A stretch of 64,000 nucleotides of DNA from Hymenobacter ginkgonis (GCF_009755225.1 NZ_WQKZ01000002.1:310001-374000), one strand, 5' to 3'. Positions 16,167-24,756 are shown, counted from the first letter of the stretch. A program made the numbers and translations. The notes: generated from the letters alone by a model not told the origin.

Positions 16167-17735
16167 TTAAGGCAGGGTAGGCGGCGGGCCCACCGAGCGG
16201 CTGCCGGCATAGTAATAAAGCTCGGCGCGCGATTTTTCGTAGCTGGCGCGCAGGCTTTCTTGCTTGATGCGGAGGTCGATGAGCTTGGTTTCGCGGGCGT
16301 TGATGAGGAAGATGGTGCTTTCGCCCAACTCGAATTTTTGCAGCTCAGAGCGCAATAGAATGCGCTGGTTCGCAATGGTTTGAGCTTGCAGCACGAGCTG
16401 GCGCTCGTAGGCCTTGAGGGTATTATACACCGTATTCACCTGCGTGACGATGGTGCGCTGGCTTTGCTGCTGCTCCAGGGCGTTTTCCTTGAGCTGAATG
16501 CGCGTGTACTGGAGCTTGCCACGCTCGGCCCGCAGGAAAAGTGGGAAGGCAAAATCGACGCCCACCTTGTGGTTATTCCAGCCAAAATCGTAGTACCCTG
16601 GCACTTCGCTGCGGTAAAAATCGCCCTGGCTGATGAGCGTGCCGCTCACGTTGAGCTTGGGCTTAAGCAGCTCGCGGCGGTAGCGCTCCTCCACGCCAAG
16701 CTGGCGGCTTTTGGCCCCCAGCTTCAGCAGCGTGGGGTGGCTGGCGGCGGCTAGCTCGGTGAGGCGCAGCAGCTCGGCCCGGCGCACGGTGTCGCGCACG
16801 GGCAGCTGCGGAGCGGCGTAGGTGGGCAATTCCACGGGCTGGTTGTTCTTGTTCCAGAGGTGGTTAGAAAGTACGAGGCGCGCGTTTTGCAAGTCTACTT
16901 GCAGCTGCTCGGCCTGCACTTGGCGGTCCTGCACCGTTATCTGGGCTTCCACCGAGTCGACGGGTGCTTGGTCGCCAATTTGGGCACGGCGGGCGGTGGC
17001 CTGAAAGCGCCGGTTGGCAAGCGCAATGCCCTCCCGGATAAGCTGGCTTTGCTGAAAGGTGTAGTACCAGTTCCAGTAGTCCTTGGCCGCTTGCAGCCAC
17101 ACCTCGTTTATTTGCTTTACGCGGTCGGCCTCGGCGGCGGCCTGCATAATTTGGGCTTGGCGCAACGTGCTGCGCCGCGCATCAATGAGCAGGCCCTGGC
17201 CGATAGGAATCGACAGCCCTACCCCCGCCAAACCCCTGGAGGGCGTGTGAGATTCGGGGTTGACGTAGGTGCCCACGGCGCGGTCGTAGCTGGCCTTAAG
17301 GTCGATGCCACCGGGCCACAGGGGCACCTTTAGCTCGTTGCCCCAATTATTATAGTAGTCGGTGCCGCCAAACTGCTTGCGGTGAAAATCGGAGCCCAGC
17401 TTGGGGTCGAAACCGCCGCGGGCTTGCAGCACTTGGCTGCGCGCCTCGTCGCTGAGCAGGGCGGCCTGCTTCACAATCGGGTGATTGGCAAATACCAGGT
17501 CGGCCAAATCTTGCAGCGAAAACACCTTGGCCGTATCGGCGGGCTGCACCTCGGCCAGCTGCTCGGTTTGGAGCGGCGCGCGCTCCAGCCCCGACTTGCG
17601 GGCCGGCAGCTGCGGGGTCTGGGCCAGGGCTGAGTGCCCGAAGCCAGCCAGCAAGGCCAGCACCAGCAGCCAGCCCCGCGCCCTACCCCGCACGGAGGGG
17701 GGTAGGCTTCTAAAACTAAACGCGAACGAATACAT
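16167..17735 (-). CDS. TolC family outer-membrane channel
   Basis: A 522-residue protein with a signal peptide ending SALAQ. Long helical regions and the repeated outer-membrane-efflux-protein architecture (FSLQDLADLVFANHPIVKQA near the start, VGLSIPIGQGLLID, VDFAFPLFLRAERGKLQ) identify the TolC family. It should form the outer-membrane duct for the adjacent HlyD adaptor and ABC membrane protein. It starts 3 bases after the HlyD stop, so the genes are translationally linked. Confidence 0.9.
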   Translation of the reverse strand: MYSFAFSFRSLPPSVRGRARGWLLVLALLAGFGHSALAQTPQLPARKSGLERAPLQTEQLAEVQPADTAKVFSLQDLADLVFANHPIVKQAALLSDEARSQVLQARGGFDPKLGSDFHRKQFGGTDYYNNWGNELKVPLWPGGIDLKASYDRAVGTYVNPESHTPSRGLAGVGLSIPIGQGLLIDARRSTLRQAQIMQAAAEADRVKQINEVWLQAAKDYWNWYYTFQQSQLIREGIALANRRFQATARRAQIGDQAPVDSVEAQITVQDRQVQAEQLQVDLQNARLVLSNHLWNKNNQPVELPTYAAPQLPVRDTVRRAELLRLTELAAASHPTLLKLGAKSRQLGVEERYRRELLKPKLNVSGTLISQGDFYRSEVPGYYDFGWNNHKVGVDFAFPLFLRAERGKLQYTRIQLKENALEQQQSQRTIVTQVNTVYNTLKAYERQLVLQAQTIANQRILLRSELQKFELGESTIFLINARETKLIDLRIKQESLRASYEKSRAELYYYAGSRSVGPPPTLP

Positions 17736-17738
17736 AGG

Positions 17739-19115
17739 CTACTTGGCTTTCTCCTTGTCTTCCTTCACGGGGGCGTCGCCGGGTTCGGTGCTGAGTGAGG
17801 GCGGGAAGCCGTTGAGCTGCCGCCAGATTTCGTACCACACGGGCACCGAGTCGAGGATTACCCAGCCCTGCACGCCCGAGCCCAGGCGCAGCTGCTTAGG
17901 CCAGGGCTGGTCGCCGGGCTGCGGCTGGGTAGGGCGCACCAGCAGGCGGTACTTGCCGCCCACGCTGCTCACCACGTCAATCACGGTTACGAAGCCGCCA
18001 AACGTGCCCACGGCCGCCGAGGGCCAGCCCGAAAACTGAATGGCCGGCCAGCCATCGAACTGAATGCGCACCGTGCGCCCCCGCTGAATGAGCGGCACGT
18101 CCATGGCCCGCACGTACATTTCGGCGGCCAGCAGCGGCGCCTCGGGCTGGAGCGTGGCAATGGACTCGCCTTCCTTGATAGTCTCGCCGATGCCCGCCTT
18201 GAGGGCGCGCACGATGTAGCCGGTTTGGGGCGCGCGCACCACGTATAGGCTACGGCGCATGGCCACGTTGCTGATTTTGTTGCGCAGCGAGGAAACTTCG
18301 CCCTCCGAACTGGCCCGGCTCGACACGGCCGAGCTGCGGTCCGACATTGTTTTGGCCAGGTCCTGGCTGTACTTGGCGCGCAGGTTGGCGAGCTCGATGC
18401 GCGCGTTGGCCAGGCTCTGGATGCTGCTGGCTACTTTGTTGCGCTGCGAGGTTACTTTAGCAAGGTCTTCCTGGAGTTTGAGGCGCCGGGTTTCAATGTC
18501 GGTAAGCGAAAAAAGGCCGTTTTTGTAGCCTTCCTCGTAGCGGGCTAAGCGGGCTTTGGCCGTTTCGTAGAAGTTACTGACTGCCACTAGGTCGGCCCGG
18601 TCGCTGTTGAGGTAATTTTGCGCCTGCTCTACCTTATTGCGGGCCGACTCCAATTGCACTTCCAGCGTGGTGCGCAGGGCGGTGAGCTGCTGGTCGGTGG
18701 CGGCTATCTTGGCTACGTTGGCGGCCACGTTGCCGCGCTTGGCGGCCAGCTGCTCGCGCAGGCGCTCGGGCAGGTTAGGGTCGAAGTATTCGTCTTTGAT
18801 TTCGGAGATGGTCAGCAGCGTATCGCCGCGGTGCACCAGCTGGCCCTCGCGCACATTCCAGTGCTCGATGCGGCCCGCAATCTGGTTTTGCACCGTCTGG
18901 GGCCGGTCTTGGGGGGTAAGGGCCGTGAGCGTGCCGGTGCCGTAAATCGTCTGGCGCCAGGGCAAGAACAGAATAACGAGGAACGCGAGGCCAATCACCG
19001 CCAGGATGCGGCCCAACTTGCGGCTGGCGTAGGTGCGCAGCAGCTCGGGGCGCGACTGCCGGGGCACCCGTTCCCACACCTCCTCGGCGACGTTTTGGTT
19101 AGAAAGGTTAAGCAT
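17739..19115 (-). CDS. HlyD family periplasmic adaptor
   Basis: A 458-residue membrane-fusion protein. A cytoplasmic N-terminus and one membrane helix (about 36-52, LAVIGLAFLVILFLPW) precede a lipoyl-like half-motif (IEHWNVREGQLVHRGDTLL) and a long coiled coil (about 115-275). The second lipoyl half (VVRAPQTGYIVRALKAGIGE) and a beta-barrel region follow. It links an inner-membrane exporter to TolC. Its start overlaps the end of the ABC membrane gene by 8 bases. Confidence 0.92.
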   Translation of the reverse strand: MLNLSNQNVAEEVWERVPRQSRPELLRTYASRKLGRILAVIGLAFLVILFLPWRQTIYGTGTLTALTPQDRPQTVQNQIAGRIEHWNVREGQLVHRGDTLLTISEIKDEYFDPNLPERLREQLAAKRGNVAANVAKIAATDQQLTALRTTLEVQLESARNKVEQAQNYLNSDRADLVAVSNFYETAKARLARYEEGYKNGLFSLTDIETRRLKLQEDLAKVTSQRNKVASSIQSLANARIELANLRAKYSQDLAKTMSDRSSAVSSRASSEGEVSSLRNKISNVAMRRSLYVVRAPQTGYIVRALKAGIGETIKEGESIATLQPEAPLLAAEMYVRAMDVPLIQRGRTVRIQFDGWPAIQFSGWPSAAVGTFGGFVTVIDVVSSVGGKYRLLVRPTQPQPGDQPWPKQLRLGSGVQGWVILDSVPVWYEIWRQLNGFPPSLSTEPGDAPVKEDKEKAK

Positions 19116-20124
19116 TTTGCAGAGAATTCTGGTGCTGGTCGAGGGGCAGGTCGGTCAAAGCGGCTACTTTTTCTACGCCCGTTAGCACGTCAAAAATGGT
19201 GTTGATGCTCGTCATCAGCTTCTCAATTGAGCTGCTAATGAGCACAATAATCACCTCGGCAGCCACAAACTGGCCCAGCGTCATCTGGCGCGACACCACG
19301 AAGAGCGTACCCGCTATCAGCAGACCCGCCGTGAGGATGGTGCGCAGCGCCACCGCGTAGCCGTAGTACAGTTTTAGTACCCGAAAGTGGGCGTTGCGGG
19401 CGTGCAAGTACTCCGAGGTCAGCTCGTCGGTGCGGGTCAGGGCTTGGTGCTGCTCGTTGGGGTTGCCGCGCACCTCGTCGAGGCGGCCAGCCACGTTTTC
19501 GAGCCAGGCCACCAACTCGTATTTATACGCCGATTCTTCGATGCTCGTGTGCAGCGCCTGCCGGTAGTTGAGCATGTATAAAAGCCCCAGCGCCACGATG
19601 GTAAACAAGCCAAACCCGATAAAAATGGGGTGGTAAAAAGCCAGAATAATAACGCCCATCAAGATTTGCAGCACCGCAAACATGACGTCTACCAGCAGCT
19701 TCGTCAGGCCCTTCTGGATAGTCAGCACATCAAAAAAGCGGTTCACCAACTCCGCCGGGTTCTGGTCGTGCAGGGCCTCGGCCTTGATGCGCGGCAACCG
19801 GTAGGCGTACTCGATGGCCGCCTTGGCAAAAATGCGCTGCTCAATGGCCTCGACGAGCGTCATCTGGCCCACCAGCAAAATGCCGCCCAGCAGCACCCCG
19901 CCCACCACTACCGCCACTAGCAGGTAGGTAGAGCCAAACACTGCCCCCGTCGAAACGAGGTTGAAAACCGCCTGGGTGCCCAGCGGCAGCGACATGCTGA
20001 TAAGGCCCGTGAGGATGGCGTAAAAAACGATGTAGCGAATGGTACTACGCTCGGTATCAAGCAAGCGCGTAAGGCGCTGCCAAGGCGTGGGGGGGGGTAG
20101 GCTACCAGCAACATGTGCACTCAT
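19108..20124 (-). CDS. ABC exporter transmembrane domain protein lacking the ATPase domain
   Basis: The 338 residues correspond to an ABC type-1 transmembrane domain with about six helices, such as IVFYAILTGLISMSLPLG, LLVAVVVGGVLLGGILL, LMGVIILAFYHPIFIGFG and LRTILTAGLLIAGTLFVV. It ends with VEKVAALTDLP, exactly where the nucleotide-binding domain normally begins. No Walker A, signature or Walker B motif follows in any frame, because the HlyD gene starts at once. In type I secretion systems the ATPase is normally fused at this point. It must borrow an ATPase from elsewhere or work without one. The start is ATG 20124 (MSAHVAGSLPPP). Confidence 0.85.
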   Translation of the reverse strand: MSAHVAGSLPPPTPWQRLTRLLDTERSTIRYIVFYAILTGLISMSLPLGTQAVFNLVSTGAVFGSTYLLVAVVVGGVLLGGILLVGQMTLVEAIEQRIFAKAAIEYAYRLPRIKAEALHDQNPAELVNRFFDVLTIQKGLTKLLVDVMFAVLQILMGVIILAFYHPIFIGFGLFTIVALGLLYMLNYRQALHTSIEESAYKYELVAWLENVAGRLDEVRGNPNEQHQALTRTDELTSEYLHARNAHFRVLKLYYGYAVALRTILTAGLLIAGTLFVVSRQMTLGQFVAAEVIIVLISSSIEKLMTSINTIFDVLTGVEKVAALTDLPLDQHQNSLQNA

Positions 20125-20429
20125 AAACAAACAATAATTAACAGGACAGCAAACCGTTAGCAATCCAGGCCAGGGCAGTACACCTGGCTAGTTAGTGGAA
20201 GAGCAGCGGGCGTACATCGGCGCGGCGCGTGCAGCTGGGCAGCGGGTGGGAGGCGCGCTCTGCGAGAGCTTGGGCTGCTACTAGGCGTTTCCGTGGTCGT
20301 TTAACTTTCAGTCGGATAGTTGGTTGTCATTTTAATGAATTTTTAATGAACTTATTGAATAATACGTTTATAATCAGTAATTTAATATCAACGCCCTACC
20401 TTAATACCGCGACACTTAGGCGCACAAAA
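20125..20429. other. Intergenic region upstream of the secretion operon
   Basis: These 305 bases should contain the operon promoter for the minus strand, but no exact TAnnTTTG box was found. The right half (20320-20400) is AT-rich. A short open frame on the plus strand lacks any protein-like features. Confidence 0.3.
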
Positions 20430-20495
20430 AGCCCAGGTAAGGGCGGGCTGGTAGCAACCTGTTATGATTGCTATTAGCCCGCCCCTACCTGGGCT
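20430..20495 (-). terminator. Long hairpin terminator
   Basis: 20-base arms with one mismatch (AGCCCAGGTAAGGGCGGGCT at 20430-20449; complement at 20476-20495), extended inward by TAGCAA/TTGCTA. On the minus strand it is followed by TTTTT. It serves the gene at 20561. Confidence 0.8.
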
Positions 20496-20560
20496 TTGTA
20501 TTCCAAAAAATCGCTACCCTCTCTTTAGCCGATGAAGCCCAGCAAGGGGGTAGGCACCGG

Positions 20561-20962
20561 CTAGCGCGAAAGCAGGTTGCCGGCCTTGATGAGCGTCCGG
20601 CTTAGGTTGTGCAACGAATCGGAGTAACCATTGGCCGACTCTTCGCCCACTTTGGCAGCTTCGGCGCCGAGGCTAGCCAGCACTTCGGCCACTTCGTGGG
20701 CCTGGGTTTCGGACGAGCCCAGCATCTCGCGCAAGAGCTTGATTTCCTGCTTTATTTTGGCGAGGCCCGGGCGGTCGCTGGCAGCTAGTACCGACTCCCA
20801 GCGCTCTAGCTCGCGCAAGCCGGTGGCGCCATCGGCGTTGGGAAGGCCCTGGCCCAGCAGGTTGAGCGTATCGGTCAGTAAAGCCGTGTTTTGCTCGTCG
20901 CTGATGTTCAGCTGAATCTCGGGGGTAGGGGGGGTGTGGGGGGTGGCGGCGGTAGAATCCAT
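20561..20962 (-). CDS. Small hypothetical acidic helical protein
   Basis: A 133-residue protein with no signal peptide. After a Pro/Thr-rich start it is almost entirely helical (LLTDTLNLLGQGL, LRELERWESVLAAS, GLAKIKQEIKLLREMLG, EVAEVLASLGAEAAKVGEES). The composition suggests a helical bundle that may bind another protein. I do not recognise the family. It stands alone between a strong terminator and a divergent lipoprotein gene. Confidence 0.6.
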   Translation of the reverse strand: MDSTAATPHTPPTPEIQLNISDEQNTALLTDTLNLLGQGLPNADGATGLRELERWESVLAASDRPGLAKIKQEIKLLREMLGSSETQAHEVAEVLASLGAEAAKVGEESANGYSDSLHNLSRTLIKAGNLLSR

Positions 20963-21101
20963 GACGGGGGGTAGGGTAAGTTAGCTGGCTATACTTAGCT
21001 CGCTGCAAAAAAGTTAGTTAGCGGCCTTGCTCCTAAGGTTACCTTTTGGGCTGGTGCACAATTAAGGTACACAATCTCACCGTTTCTACTTTTCTCCTGC
21101 C

Positions 21102-21518
21102 ATGAAATTCTCTCTGCAAACGCTGTGCGCTGCCGCCATTGCTCTTAGCTTCACCGCTTGCTCGACCGACACGTCGAAAACCACCAATGCCGACGGCACC
21201 ACCACGACTACGACCGAGGTAACCACCCCGAACGCGGATTCGGTAGGTGCGAAAATGGATGCCAAGATGGACGCCGCCGGCGACAAGATGGGCGCTAAAA
21301 TGGATGCCGCTGGCAACAAAATCGACGCCAAAATGGACGCTGCTGGCGACAAAATGGATGCCGCTGCCGACCGCGCCAAGGCCAACGCCAACGAAGCCGG
21401 TGCTAAGATGGACGCCAAAATGGATGCCGCTGGCCGCCGCATGGATGCCGTAGGCGACGCCGCCTCGAAGTCGGCCGCCGAAACGAAAGCCAACCTGAAA
21501 GAAGCCGTTAAGAAGTAA
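21102..21518 (+). CDS. Lipoprotein with 11-residue LEA/apolipoprotein-like repeats
   Basis: A 138-residue protein with lipobox SFTAC (Cys20), then a Thr-rich stretch and a strongly amphipathic region from residue 49. Three clean 11-residue repeats occupy 54-86 (AKMDAAGDKMG, AKMDAAGNKID, AKMDAAGDKMD). A degenerate copy and another AKMDAKMDAAG follow. Such 11-mers with alternating Lys/Asp and Ala are characteristic of LEA and apolipoprotein-like helices that fold on surfaces or protect against drying. That role is only inference here. A good terminator follows. Confidence 0.75.
   Translation: MKFSLQTLCAAAIALSFTACSTDTSKTTNADGTTTTTTEVTTPNADSVGAKMDAKMDAAGDKMGAKMDAAGNKIDAKMDAAGDKMDAAADRAKANANEAGAKMDAKMDAAGRRMDAVGDAASKSAAETKANLKEAVKK
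21261..21359 (+). repeat. Three tandem 33-bp coding repeats
   Basis: Three in-frame 33-bp units encode the AKMDAAG(D/N)K(M/I)(G/D) 11-mers. The units differ at a few positions each. Partial further copies lie at about 21246-21260 and 21402-21445. They can expand or contract by slippage. Confidence 0.75.
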
Positions 21519-21536
21519 CTCTTCCCCGCCTGCTTG

Positions 21537-21567
21537 AAAGCCCGCGCCCCCTGGCGCGGGCTTTTTT
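21537..21567 (+). terminator. Rho-independent terminator
   Basis: Arms GCCCGCGCC / GGCGCGGGC enclose CCCT, followed by TTTTTTT. It lies directly after the repeat lipoprotein gene. Confidence 0.9.
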
Positions 21568-21604
21568 TGTGGGCGCTAGCGCCGGGCGGGCGTATTTTGT
21601 GGCC

Positions 21605-22243
21605 GTGTTGTTTCGCCGCCGCGTTCCCGTCGTTTCTGCTGCCGCCCTCTCCGACCAGGAAGTGCTGGCCCGCTACCGCCAGGGCGGCGACGTAGCCGAC
21701 CTCGGCGTGCTCTACGAGCGGCACCTGCCCGATGTGTTTGCGGTGTGCCGCCGCTACCTGGCCCCGCCCGATGAGGATGCCCAGGACGCGACTATGCAGC
21801 TGTTTGAGCAGCTAGTCATGAAGCTGCGCACCCACGTGCCCGACAATTTTTCGGCTTGGCTCTATGCCACTGCCCGCAACTATTGCCTCATGGAGCTGCG
21901 CGCCCGCCAGCGCGGCACCGCCAGCGGCGGCCCGCTGCTGCTGCTGCCCGACGCTGCCGATGTGGAAAACGCTGCCGCCCGGCATCTGCCCGATGCCGGC
22001 GCCGAAGCCGACGAAGCCCGCCAGCACGAAGCCGACTTGCAAGCCCTGGAGTTGGCCCTCAGCCAGCTACCCCCTGAGCAGCGCCGCTGCCTCGAATTAT
22101 TTTACTTGGAAGAAAAATCGTATCAGGAAATTGTAGCTGCCACTGGCCTGGCCCTCAACCTAGTTAAAAGCCACCTGCAAAACGGCCGCCGCATGCTTAA
22201 GCGAACGCTGAGTAAAGAGTTGCGAATGAAAAGCGAGGAATGA
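21605..22243 (+). CDS. ECF-type RNA polymerase sigma factor
   Basis: A sigma-70 family protein of 212 residues from GTG 21605. Region 2 is recognisable (LSDQEVLARYRQGG, VLYERHLPDVFAVCRRYL, then NFSAWLYATARNYCLMELR). Region 4 is also clear (LSQLPPEQRRCLELFYLEE, SYQEIVAATGLALNLVKSHL, QNGRRMLKRTL). The earlier in-frame GTG at 21569 abuts the preceding terminator T-run and would leave no room for a promoter. It is followed by a zinc-finger membrane protein that is its likely anti-sigma partner. Confidence 0.88.
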   Translation: MLFRRRVPVVSAAALSDQEVLARYRQGGDVADLGVLYERHLPDVFAVCRRYLAPPDEDAQDATMQLFEQLVMKLRTHVPDNFSAWLYATARNYCLMELRARQRGTASGGPLLLLPDAADVENAAARHLPDAGAEADEARQHEADLQALELALSQLPPEQRRCLELFYLEEKSYQEIVAATGLALNLVKSHLQNGRRMLKRTLSKELRMKSEE

Positions 22244-22372
22244 ACACGTAGTAGGTTGCTGGCCCCTACCCCCGCTAGGTACTCGCCTACCGTTGTGTAT
22301 TTCATCTTAACGAATACCCTGGCTCCGCCTCCCAAACCAGTACTTTTCAATTCATATTCTACAACCTACAAC

Positions 22373-23437
22373 ATGCTGCCCGCCAACCCCCTACTGAATG
22401 CTACTGCCCCGGCCGGCCCGCACCTGCCGGTGGCGCTGCTGCGCCAGTATGCGGCGGGTACACTGGCGCCCGCCGCCCAGCACCGGGTAGAGGCCCACAC
22501 TCTGGCCTGCTCGCGCTGCGCCGACGCGCTCGAAGGCTTGCTCCAAACACCCGCCGCGACCACCGACCAAGCCCTGGCTCAGTTGCAACAGCGCCTGCGC
22601 AAGCGCGTGCAGCAGCAAGCCGCCCCGGCCCGGCAAGCCACCAGTAAGCAGCCACACCGCTGGCTGGCACCCCAGCTGGCGGCCGCCGCCACGCTGATTT
22701 TGGGCCTGGTAGCCGGTGGCTGGTGGACGTGGCAGCAGCGGCACCCCGCCACAGTTGGCCCCGCACCCGTGGCAGAGGTGAGGCCAGCGCCGCCAGCTTC
22801 GTTGGCGGCACCGTCGGCTGCCCCGGCAGCTTCTGCCGCGGCCCCTACCCCCCCCTTGCCCCCGCAGCCCCCCATGCCGGCTGCACGGCCGATGGCCCGA
22901 ACTGGGCACCAGCACCGGCGTGCGGGCAGTAGCCAGCCTCACGCTGCCCCCGCTACCGCGGCTGCCCCGCTGGCCGCGGGTACACCCTCCCCCGTTGCTG
23001 CCGATGCGCCTGCGGCTACTACGGCCGCCCTTACCCCCCCCGATACGGCGGGGCTGGCTAGCAAAGCCGCCGTAGCAACTGCAGCCAAGCTGGCTATCGC
23101 TCCCGAGGCTGCGCGGGTACGTGCCGGTGCTATGCCGGCCATGCCTGCGCTGGCACCGGCCCCCGTGGGTGGCTACACGGCCCTACGCGACAAGCTGCGG
23201 CGCGCAGCCGCCGAGTTTGTGCCCGAAGCGCCCGACCGCCCCTTGTCGGGCACGGTGCGGCTCCAGCTAACCATCGGCCCCGATGGCAAGATTCAAAAAA
23301 TCAACGTATTGCGCGGCCTACGCGACGACTACGATGCCGAAGCCCAGCGCCTCGTGTGCGACGGGCCAGCCTGGGTACCAGGCGTCAGTGGTGGGCGGCG
23401 CGCAGCGCAGGCCGTGGAAATAGCCGTACCATTTTAA
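22373..23437 (+). CDS. Putative anti-sigma factor with C-terminal TonB-like domain
   Basis: The 354-residue protein starts MLPANPLLN. The N-terminus has a ZAS-type zinc-finger pattern (RVEAHTLACSRCADALEGLL, His-x3-Cys-x2-Cys). A membrane helix lies about residues 98-114 (LAAAATLILGLVAGGWW). A long Ala/Pro-rich periplasmic linker then leads to a TonB C-terminal fold at the end (SGTVRLQLTIGPDGKIQKIN, VLRGL, YDAEAQRLV, PAWVPG). The zinc finger would hold the sigma factor. The TonB domain could contact outer-membrane receptors and relay a signal, or transduce energy. Fusing the two is unusual but fits surface signalling. Confidence 0.72.
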   Translation: MLPANPLLNATAPAGPHLPVALLRQYAAGTLAPAAQHRVEAHTLACSRCADALEGLLQTPAATTDQALAQLQQRLRKRVQQQAAPARQATSKQPHRWLAPQLAAAATLILGLVAGGWWTWQQRHPATVGPAPVAEVRPAPPASLAAPSAAPAASAAAPTPPLPPQPPMPAARPMARTGHQHRRAGSSQPHAAPATAAAPLAAGTPSPVAADAPAATTAALTPPDTAGLASKAAVATAAKLAIAPEAARVRAGAMPAMPALAPAPVGGYTALRDKLRRAAAEFVPEAPDRPLSGTVRLQLTIGPDGKIQKINVLRGLRDDYDAEAQRLVCDGPAWVPGVSGGRRAAQAVEIAVPF

Positions 23438-23441
23438 ATGG

Positions 23442-23504
23442 TTAATTGATTAGTGGTCAATGGTTAATGAGCACTTTATTAACCACTGACCACTAATCAA
23501 TTAA
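23442..23504. repeat. 27-bp inverted repeat between convergent genes
   Basis: Arms at 23442-23468 and 23478-23504 are complementary with one mismatch and flank the 9-base loop GAGCACTTT. The sequence is AT-rich (TTAATTGATTAGTGGTCA...). It probably acts as a terminator for both genes. Confidence 0.75.
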
Positions 23505-23515
23505 CTATTACCCAT

Positions 23516-24601
23516 TCAAAGCTTCGTACCGGGTTTGAACGAGCCATCGTCTACCGATTTAAGGAAGGTGAGGAAGCCTTTCATATAGGTTTGCTGGTCG
23601 TCGTACATGCTCATGTGGCTGCCGTTGGGGCAGATGAGCGAGTTGCCATTCTTAACCTGGGTGGCAATCCAGGCCATGTGGGCGGGGTCCATGGTGTCGT
23701 ATTTGCCCCCAATGCTTAGCACAGGCACCGTGAGTTGGGGCAGGTCTTTGGTGCGGTCCCAGGTGGTGAGCTTGCCCGAAATACCGAACTCGCTGGGGCC
23801 CTGCATCGTCACGTAAAGCGACTGGTTAATCTTGCTCATGGCGCGAGTCACGGGCTCTGGGTTGGGCACGATGCGGCACAGGTGCTCGGCGTAAAAATTG
23901 GGCTCGAGCAGGCCCATGTAGCGCGGGTTGCTGAAGTCTTTTTTGGCCTCAATGGCCCGGATTTCGGCTAGCACCTCGGGCTTCATCTGCTTGGCCAGCA
24001 CCTCGTCGGCGTACTTGCCGTAGGCGGGGCAGCTCATCATCATGTTACTAATGATGAGACCTTTGAGGTGTTGCTGGTACTTAAAGGCGTACTCGGCCGC
24101 CAGGATGCCACCCCAGGAGTGACCCAGCAGGTAGAAGTTATTCTTGTCCAGCTTCAAGGCCTGGCGCACTTGTTCTACTTCTTCCACGTAGCGCGGCAGG
24201 CTCCACATGGCCGTGTCTTTAGGGTTGTCGGAGTTGCCGCAGCCGAGCTGGTCGTAGTAAATAAACTCTACCCCCTCCTGCGGCAGGAAGCTCTCCATGC
24301 ACTCGAAATACTCGTGCGTGGCCCCCGGCCCACCATTGAGCAACAGCACTTTAATCTTGGGGTTGTTGCCGAAGCGCTTGGTCCAGACGTTGAATTTCCC
24401 CTTGGGGGTAGTGATGGGAATAACCTGCACGCCGCCTGTTTTCACGCCGGTTTCGGGCGCGGGGAAGTAATTGGCCGGCATAGTGGTGCTAGGCGCCGTG
24501 GCGTCGGTAGTAGCGGGGGTTTGCGACTGGCTGCAACCAGCCAGCAGCGCGCCACCAAGCAGCGCGAGTGACAGCAGACGGGTAGGAAAACATTTTTTCA
24601 T
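23516..24601 (-). CDS. Proline iminopeptidase-like alpha/beta hydrolase lipoprotein
   Basis: A 361-residue protein starting MKKCFPTRLL with lipobox LLAGC. The alpha/beta-hydrolase core has the oxyanion motif LLNGGPGATHEY, the nucleophile elbow GHSWGG, the Asp segment GGKYDTMDP and the His segment GSHMSM. The GGPG and GHSWGG combination is that of proline iminopeptidases and related S33 peptidases. It should remove N-terminal residues, perhaps proline, from peptides in the periplasm. The frame is open upstream to 24658, but that part is translated repeat DNA (LRQAQQDV) and was rejected. Confidence 0.86.
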   Translation of the reverse strand: MKKCFPTRLLSLALLGGALLAGCSQSQTPATTDATAPSTTMPANYFPAPETGVKTGGVQVIPITTPKGKFNVWTKRFGNNPKIKVLLLNGGPGATHEYFECMESFLPQEGVEFIYYDQLGCGNSDNPKDTAMWSLPRYVEEVEQVRQALKLDKNNFYLLGHSWGGILAAEYAFKYQQHLKGLIISNMMMSCPAYGKYADEVLAKQMKPEVLAEIRAIEAKKDFSNPRYMGLLEPNFYAEHLCRIVPNPEPVTRAMSKINQSLYVTMQGPSEFGISGKLTTWDRTKDLPQLTVPVLSIGGKYDTMDPAHMAWIATQVKNGNSLICPNGSHMSMYDDQQTYMKGFLTFLKSVDDGSFKPGTKL

Positions 24602-24630
24602 GGGGCAGAGAATATAATTTAAATCAAACA

Positions 24631-24730
24631 GAACGTCCTGCTGAGCTTGCCGAAGCATCTTGCTTGCGTTGTTGAGCTAGTGACTCAATTGGCGCAAGCA
24701 AGATGCTTCGGCAAGCTCAGCAGGACGTTC
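24631..24730. repeat. REP-like palindrome, GAACGTCCTGCTGAGC family
   Basis: Perfect 38-bp arms (24631-24668 and 24693-24730) flank a 24-base loop. The arms contain GAACGTCCTGCTGAGCTTGC and CGAAGCATCTTGC. Related copies are at 37961-38053, 43679-43767 and, truncated, 47043-47083. Confidence 0.9.
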
Positions 24731-24756
24731 TTCATGCCAAATTCTGACTAAAAACG

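Noticed and set aside
20229..20477. 82-codon plus-strand frame before the long terminator
   Set aside because: No protein-like composition and it runs into the hairpin of the opposite-strand gene.
21086..21724. 212-codon minus-strand frame covering the repeat lipoprotein and sigma start
   Set aside because: It spans a terminator and two plus-strand genes; its Ala/Ser repeats are the complement of the 11-mer repeats.
24602..24658. N-terminal extension of the aminopeptidase (MLRQAQQDV...)
   Set aside because: It is translated palindromic repeat DNA and precedes a proper lipoprotein signal at 24601.
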